NCBI GenBank assembly: GCA_003054665.1
Contig: QAYY01000003.1
Coordinates: 248,001 to 312,000, forward strand
DNA from: Opitutaceae bacterium EW11
Lineage (GTDB): Bacteria > Verrucomicrobiota > Verrucomicrobiia > Opitutales > Opitutaceae
Direction of reading: 5' to 3'
DNA length: 64,000 bases
Of the stretch, positions 61,377 to 64,000 are shown piece by piece. The position numbers were made by a program, and so were the translations under genes. Under the pieces are notes generated by a model. That model did not search any database. It was given only the letters and a program-made list of their open reading frames with translations, and was not told the origin of the DNA. How positions within the stretch are numbered: position 1 is the first letter of the stretch; the number at the start of each line of letters is the position of its first letter.

Positions 61377-62912
61377 TCAAACCGTCGCTGGGCGGCCGAA
61401 CGGATGAGCGGAGACGCCGACCGATGCAGTAGCCAATGAGGGCGTCGAATCGGATGTCGGTTCGTAGTCGCCGCAGATCGTGAACCTGAACGTCGAACCG
61501 CGGCTCGGCTCGCTTTCCACGGAGATCGTGCCGCCCATGAGCTCGCAGAGCCGTTTTGAGATAATCAGGCCGAGGCCGGTCCCACCGCGACGGCGATGGG
61601 CCGTCGTATCGACCTGACTGAATGGACGGAAGAGCTGGTCCATCTTTTCCGCGGGGATTCCGATCCCGGTGTCACTCACGGCGAACGACAGCCGGATCTC
61701 ACGCTGCTGTCCGCCGTCGAGAATGGCCCCGCGGCTGCACGATACAGCAACCGTGACTCCGCCGTGCTCAGTGAACTTGATCGCGTTTCCAACGAGATTC
61801 ACGAGCACCTGACGGAGGCGGTTGACGTCTCCGCTGACGAGAGAAGGCACATCTGAGTCGATCTTCGCCTCAAGTGTGAGGCCGGCTGCGCGCGCCTTCG
61901 GCGCAAAGAAGGTGATGATCTCGTCGACCGACCGCCGCAGTGCGTAAGGTGCATGTTCGATCGTGATCTTGCCCGCCTCGATCTTGGACATGTCCAGGAT
62001 GTCGTTGATCAGCGCTTCCAGCGTCACGCCGCTGCTGCCGATCATATCCACGAAGCTCCTTTGCTCCGTGGTGAGCGGAGTCTCCCTAAGGAGCTTCGTG
62101 AATCCGATCACGCCGTTGATCGGCGTACGGATCTCGTGACTCACGACGGCGAGAAACTCACTTTTGGCACGGTCAGCAGATTCGGCCGCCTCTTTGGCGC
62201 GAAACAGGGCAGCTTCCGCTTCCTTTCGGACGGTGATGTCGTGGCCGACAGCTTGGTATTCCATCGTCCGACCATCGGAGTCCTTGATCGCCCGATGCGT
62301 CCATGTGAACGTTACTCGTTTCCCATCCACGGACGACAGCTCGTGTTCAAACGTCGCGGTCTCGGGAAGTTTCCCATCCGACTCGCGGGACGGTAAACCG
62401 AGTTCGTTGAGAAGAAAGCGCTGCCCAATGAGCTCCTGCCGTTTTTTCCCAAAGAAGCGGAGGTATGCGCCATTGACGAACGTGAGCTTCCCGTCCGCGC
62501 GGTAACGGCAAATGAGGTCGAGTTGGTCTTCGACGATGGCTCGGTAGCTGGCTTCCACTTTCTGAAGCGACTGCGCCATGCGCTCGATTTGGCGAGCGAG
62601 TCCGATCACTTCGTCGTGCCCTTCGTCTTCAAACGGCGGCTCCGACGAAATGGTCGCGGCGACCTCTGTGCTATCGACCTTGTTTTTCGCTGCGCTGCCG
62701 AGTTGCCGCAGTTGGTCGAGCAATGTGCGATCCCAAACGTAGCCTGTGAGAACGATCAGGATACAGCCAATCAGGGAGAGGCAGAGGACGTAGTACCCTT
62801 GACCGAGTGTGTCTCGAATAGACTCCTGGGTAATGATTGCCACCAGGGCAACGACCAGCGTTAACGCCAACGAGAAAATCAGGATCGTTTTCCTGCGCAT
62901 GGGGTTGGGCAT
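61377..62912 (-). CDS. PAS-domain sensor histidine kinase
   Basis: A 511-residue membrane kinase. Two helices (about 8-27 and 40-58) flank a very short periplasmic loop, so the signal may be sensed by membrane or cytoplasm. A linker leads to one PAS domain (about 120-235) and the dimerisation/phosphoacceptor helix VVSHEIRTPINGVIGF (His259). The ATPase domain has LVNLVGNAIKFTE, DTGIGIP and GGTGLGLIISKRL. The 30-residue C-terminus is disordered. No response regulator or receiver domain lies nearby, so it is an orphan. Confidence 0.92.
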   Translation of the reverse strand: MPNPMRRKTILIFSLALTLVVALVAIITQESIRDTLGQGYYVLCLSLIGCILIVLTGYVWDRTLLDQLRQLGSAAKNKVDSTEVAATISSEPPFEDEGHDEVIGLARQIERMAQSLQKVEASYRAIVEDQLDLICRYRADGKLTFVNGAYLRFFGKKRQELIGQRFLLNELGLPSRESDGKLPETATFEHELSSVDGKRVTFTWTHRAIKDSDGRTMEYQAVGHDITVRKEAEAALFRAKEAAESADRAKSEFLAVVSHEIRTPINGVIGFTKLLRETPLTTEQRSFVDMIGSSGVTLEALINDILDMSKIEAGKITIEHAPYALRRSVDEIITFFAPKARAAGLTLEAKIDSDVPSLVSGDVNRLRQVLVNLVGNAIKFTEHGGVTVAVSCSRGAILDGGQQREIRLSFAVSDTGIGIPAEKMDQLFRPFSQVDTTAHRRRGGTGLGLIISKRLCELMGGTISVESEPSRGSTFRFTICGDYEPTSDSTPSLATASVGVSAHPFGRPATV

Positions 62913-63051
62913 AACGAAGACGTGATTTTGCTTCTGTACCTAGGGAAGTCTAAACAAAAACACTACAAATGACTGCAGCTTGAGAGAGGGGAGAATCGAG
63001 CCACGGAGGGGCTTCCGTGCTCGCGCTTGTTTTCACCGCGGATTTTGCGCA

Positions 63052-63654
63052 ATGTCCGAGACTATGTACAAAGCATGGTTGCGCGGCGCGCTTTTGTCTG
63101 TCGCGTGGTTCAGTTTAGCTCCGTTTTTACAGGCACAGGGCAATCTGGAACTCGCGAACCTGCGTGAAGATGTCCGGATGCTCTCACAACGCGTAGGTGA
63201 GTTGCAGCTACGCGTGGAACAACTCGAGCGCGAGAATCGCGAACTACGGGATCGTTCGAGCGCAGCGGGCCAAAACTACGCTACGCTCGCCCAGCTGAAC
63301 GAAGCCGTCGCCGATCTGAATCGAACAATCAAGTCCAGTGCCGCAACAACGAAGAACGAGACTTTGATGCAGGTCAGTGGACAGATGGAGAAGCTCGCCC
63401 AACAGACAAATGCCGCGATCGAATCGCTTGCGAAAGGTATCCACGCGGCAAATCGCTCGCCGGTGGCTGCACCGGCCTTCTCGGACGATTACCCGAAGGA
63501 GGGCGTGACCTACGCAGTCCAGAAAGGGGATACACTCGCTTCGATTGCGAAAAAGACCGGCGGGACTCCGAAAGACATCATCAACGCGAACAAACTCGCC
63601 GATCCTTCGAAGATTCAGGCGGGACAGACACTTTTTATTCCTGGAGGCAAATGA
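63052..63654 (+). CDS. Secreted coiled-coil LysM protein
   Basis: A 200-residue exported protein. The signal helix ends FLQAQG (near residue 29). Residues 31-70 form a coiled coil (LRVEQLERENRELRDRSS), and a second helical stretch reaches residue 130. A LysM domain (about 152-197) reads VTYAVQKGDTLASIAKKTG and ends IQAGQTLFIPGG, which binds peptidoglycan. ATG 63052 gives the best signal peptide; another ATG lies at 63064. It ends four bases before the parB start. Confidence 0.82.
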   Translation: MSETMYKAWLRGALLSVAWFSLAPFLQAQGNLELANLREDVRMLSQRVGELQLRVEQLERENRELRDRSSAAGQNYATLAQLNEAVADLNRTIKSSAATTKNETLMQVSGQMEKLAQQTNAAIESLAKGIHAANRSPVAAPAFSDDYPKEGVTYAVQKGDTLASIAKKTGGTPKDIINANKLADPSKIQAGQTLFIPGGK

Positions 63655-63657
63655 ACC

Positions 63658-64000
63658 ATGGCTGCTCCTAAATCACGTCTCGGCCGCGGACTCGGCGGTT
63701 TGATCGCCAATGCCGCTCCCGCCTCGAAAACGGACACGGCCAAAACGCCGGCTGCGCCGCCGCCTCCTACGGCTCAGCAGCAGCAGCCTTCGGCGCCCCC
63801 GGCGCCGGGATTCCAGGAAGTTCCAGTGCAGGCCGTCGAGCCGAGTCCGTATCAACCCCGACGCGAGATTTCAGCCGAGCAGCTCAACGAATTGGCCGAG
63901 AGCATTCGGTCGGAAGGGCTCCTCCAGCCGATCGTCGTGAGAAAGCACGGCGAGAAGTTTCAGCTCATTGCTGGCGAACGCCGCTGGCGGGCTTTTCAGC
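63658..64000 (+). CDS. parB: ParB/Spo0J chromosome-partitioning protein (N-terminal part)
   Basis: The gene runs out of the window; 114 residues are present. The opening SRLGRGLGGLIANA is the ParA-interacting peptide of ParB. A Pro/Gln-rich linker follows, then the ParB N-terminal CTPase domain with VEPSPYQPRREISAEQLNELAESI, and GLLQPIVVR, and the GERRWRA motif of the CTP pocket. ggaggcaaatgaacc gives a good ribosome-binding site for ATG 63658. ParB spreads around parS sites; no parS-like TGTTNCACGTGAAACA palindrome was noticed in the window. Confidence 0.93.
   Translation, partial: MAAPKSRLGRGLGGLIANAAPASKTDTAKTPAAPPPPTAQQQQPSAPPAPGFQEVPVQAVEPSPYQPRREISAEQLNELAESIRSEGLLQPIVVRKHGEKFQLIAGERRWRAFQ

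Noticed and set aside
1-64000. CRISPR arrays, insertion sequences, integrases, rRNA operons
   Set aside because: No regularly spaced repeats of 24-40 bases, no transposase or integrase motifs and no 16S/23S signatures were seen on either strand.

Overview
The window is a gene-dense, high-GC bacterial chromosome segment with no insertion sequence, integrase, phage gene or CRISPR array that I can see. The gene content suggests a Gram-negative heterotroph of the Verrucomicrobiota, most likely Opitutaceae. The evidence is outer-membrane assembly genes (LptE- and BamD-like), a very large TonB-dependent receptor, clustered glycoside hydrolases, a family B DNA polymerase, and intergenic repeats of a type I associate with Opitutaceae. 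This placement is inference; no rRNA gene is present to confirm it.

Layout. 1-2605: end of a polyamine-type ABC transporter operon (binding protein, one permease, ATPase). 2746-4472: an overlapping ATPase plus TOPRIM-like gene pair that resembles two-gene anti-phage modules. 4612-9501: a bifunctional acyltransferase/acyl-ACP synthetase, then, on the minus strand, a Tat-exported DUF362 protein and a membrane polyferredoxin that looks like a NapH-NapG fusion. 9932-12132: a cysteine-bearing ECF sigma factor with an AhpD-like partner, and a PfkB-type sugar kinase. 12133-12587 is a repeat-rich gap. 12588-17798: N-acetylglutamate synthase with a membrane protein upstream, then proS-clpS and two small overlapping genes. 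18029-18245: a likely 6S RNA with its own promoter. 18267-24663: a small membrane protein, DNA polymerase B, a polytopic membrane protein, a FecR-like protein, a dCMP-type deaminase and YqgE. 24774-25173: L36 and L31, both of the cysteine-poor (zinc-free) type.

25395-38231: DUF1015 protein, two unrelated ion antiporters, and a minus-strand run of three clan GH-A/GH2 glycosidases downstream of UDP-galactopyranose mutase and a glycosyltransferase. 38505-44580: TonB-dependent receptor, glutamate dehydrogenase and a membrane coiled-coil protein. 44677-52260: uvrB, a Gly-zipper-like protein, a phosphoesterase, a truncated haemoglobin, hpt, and an ABC ATPase plus binding protein without a permease. 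52257-58194: an eight-gene minus-strand envelope and lipid cluster (uppP, rpmF, plsX, fabH, bamD-like, lptE-like, a 58-aa gene, rpe). 58276-64000: trpD-glmM, tRNA-Cys, a PAS histidine kinase, a LysM protein and the start of parB.

Many starts lack a clear Shine-Dalgarno sequence, so several start choices rest on family length and the first recognisable domain residues. The best candidate for an undescribed system is the ATPase/TOPRIM pair. Second-tier items are the sigma/AhpD cysteine-rich pair, the NapH-NapG-like fusion, the stand-alone metal-binding-domain membrane protein behind clpS, and the 58-aa gene between lptE and rpe.
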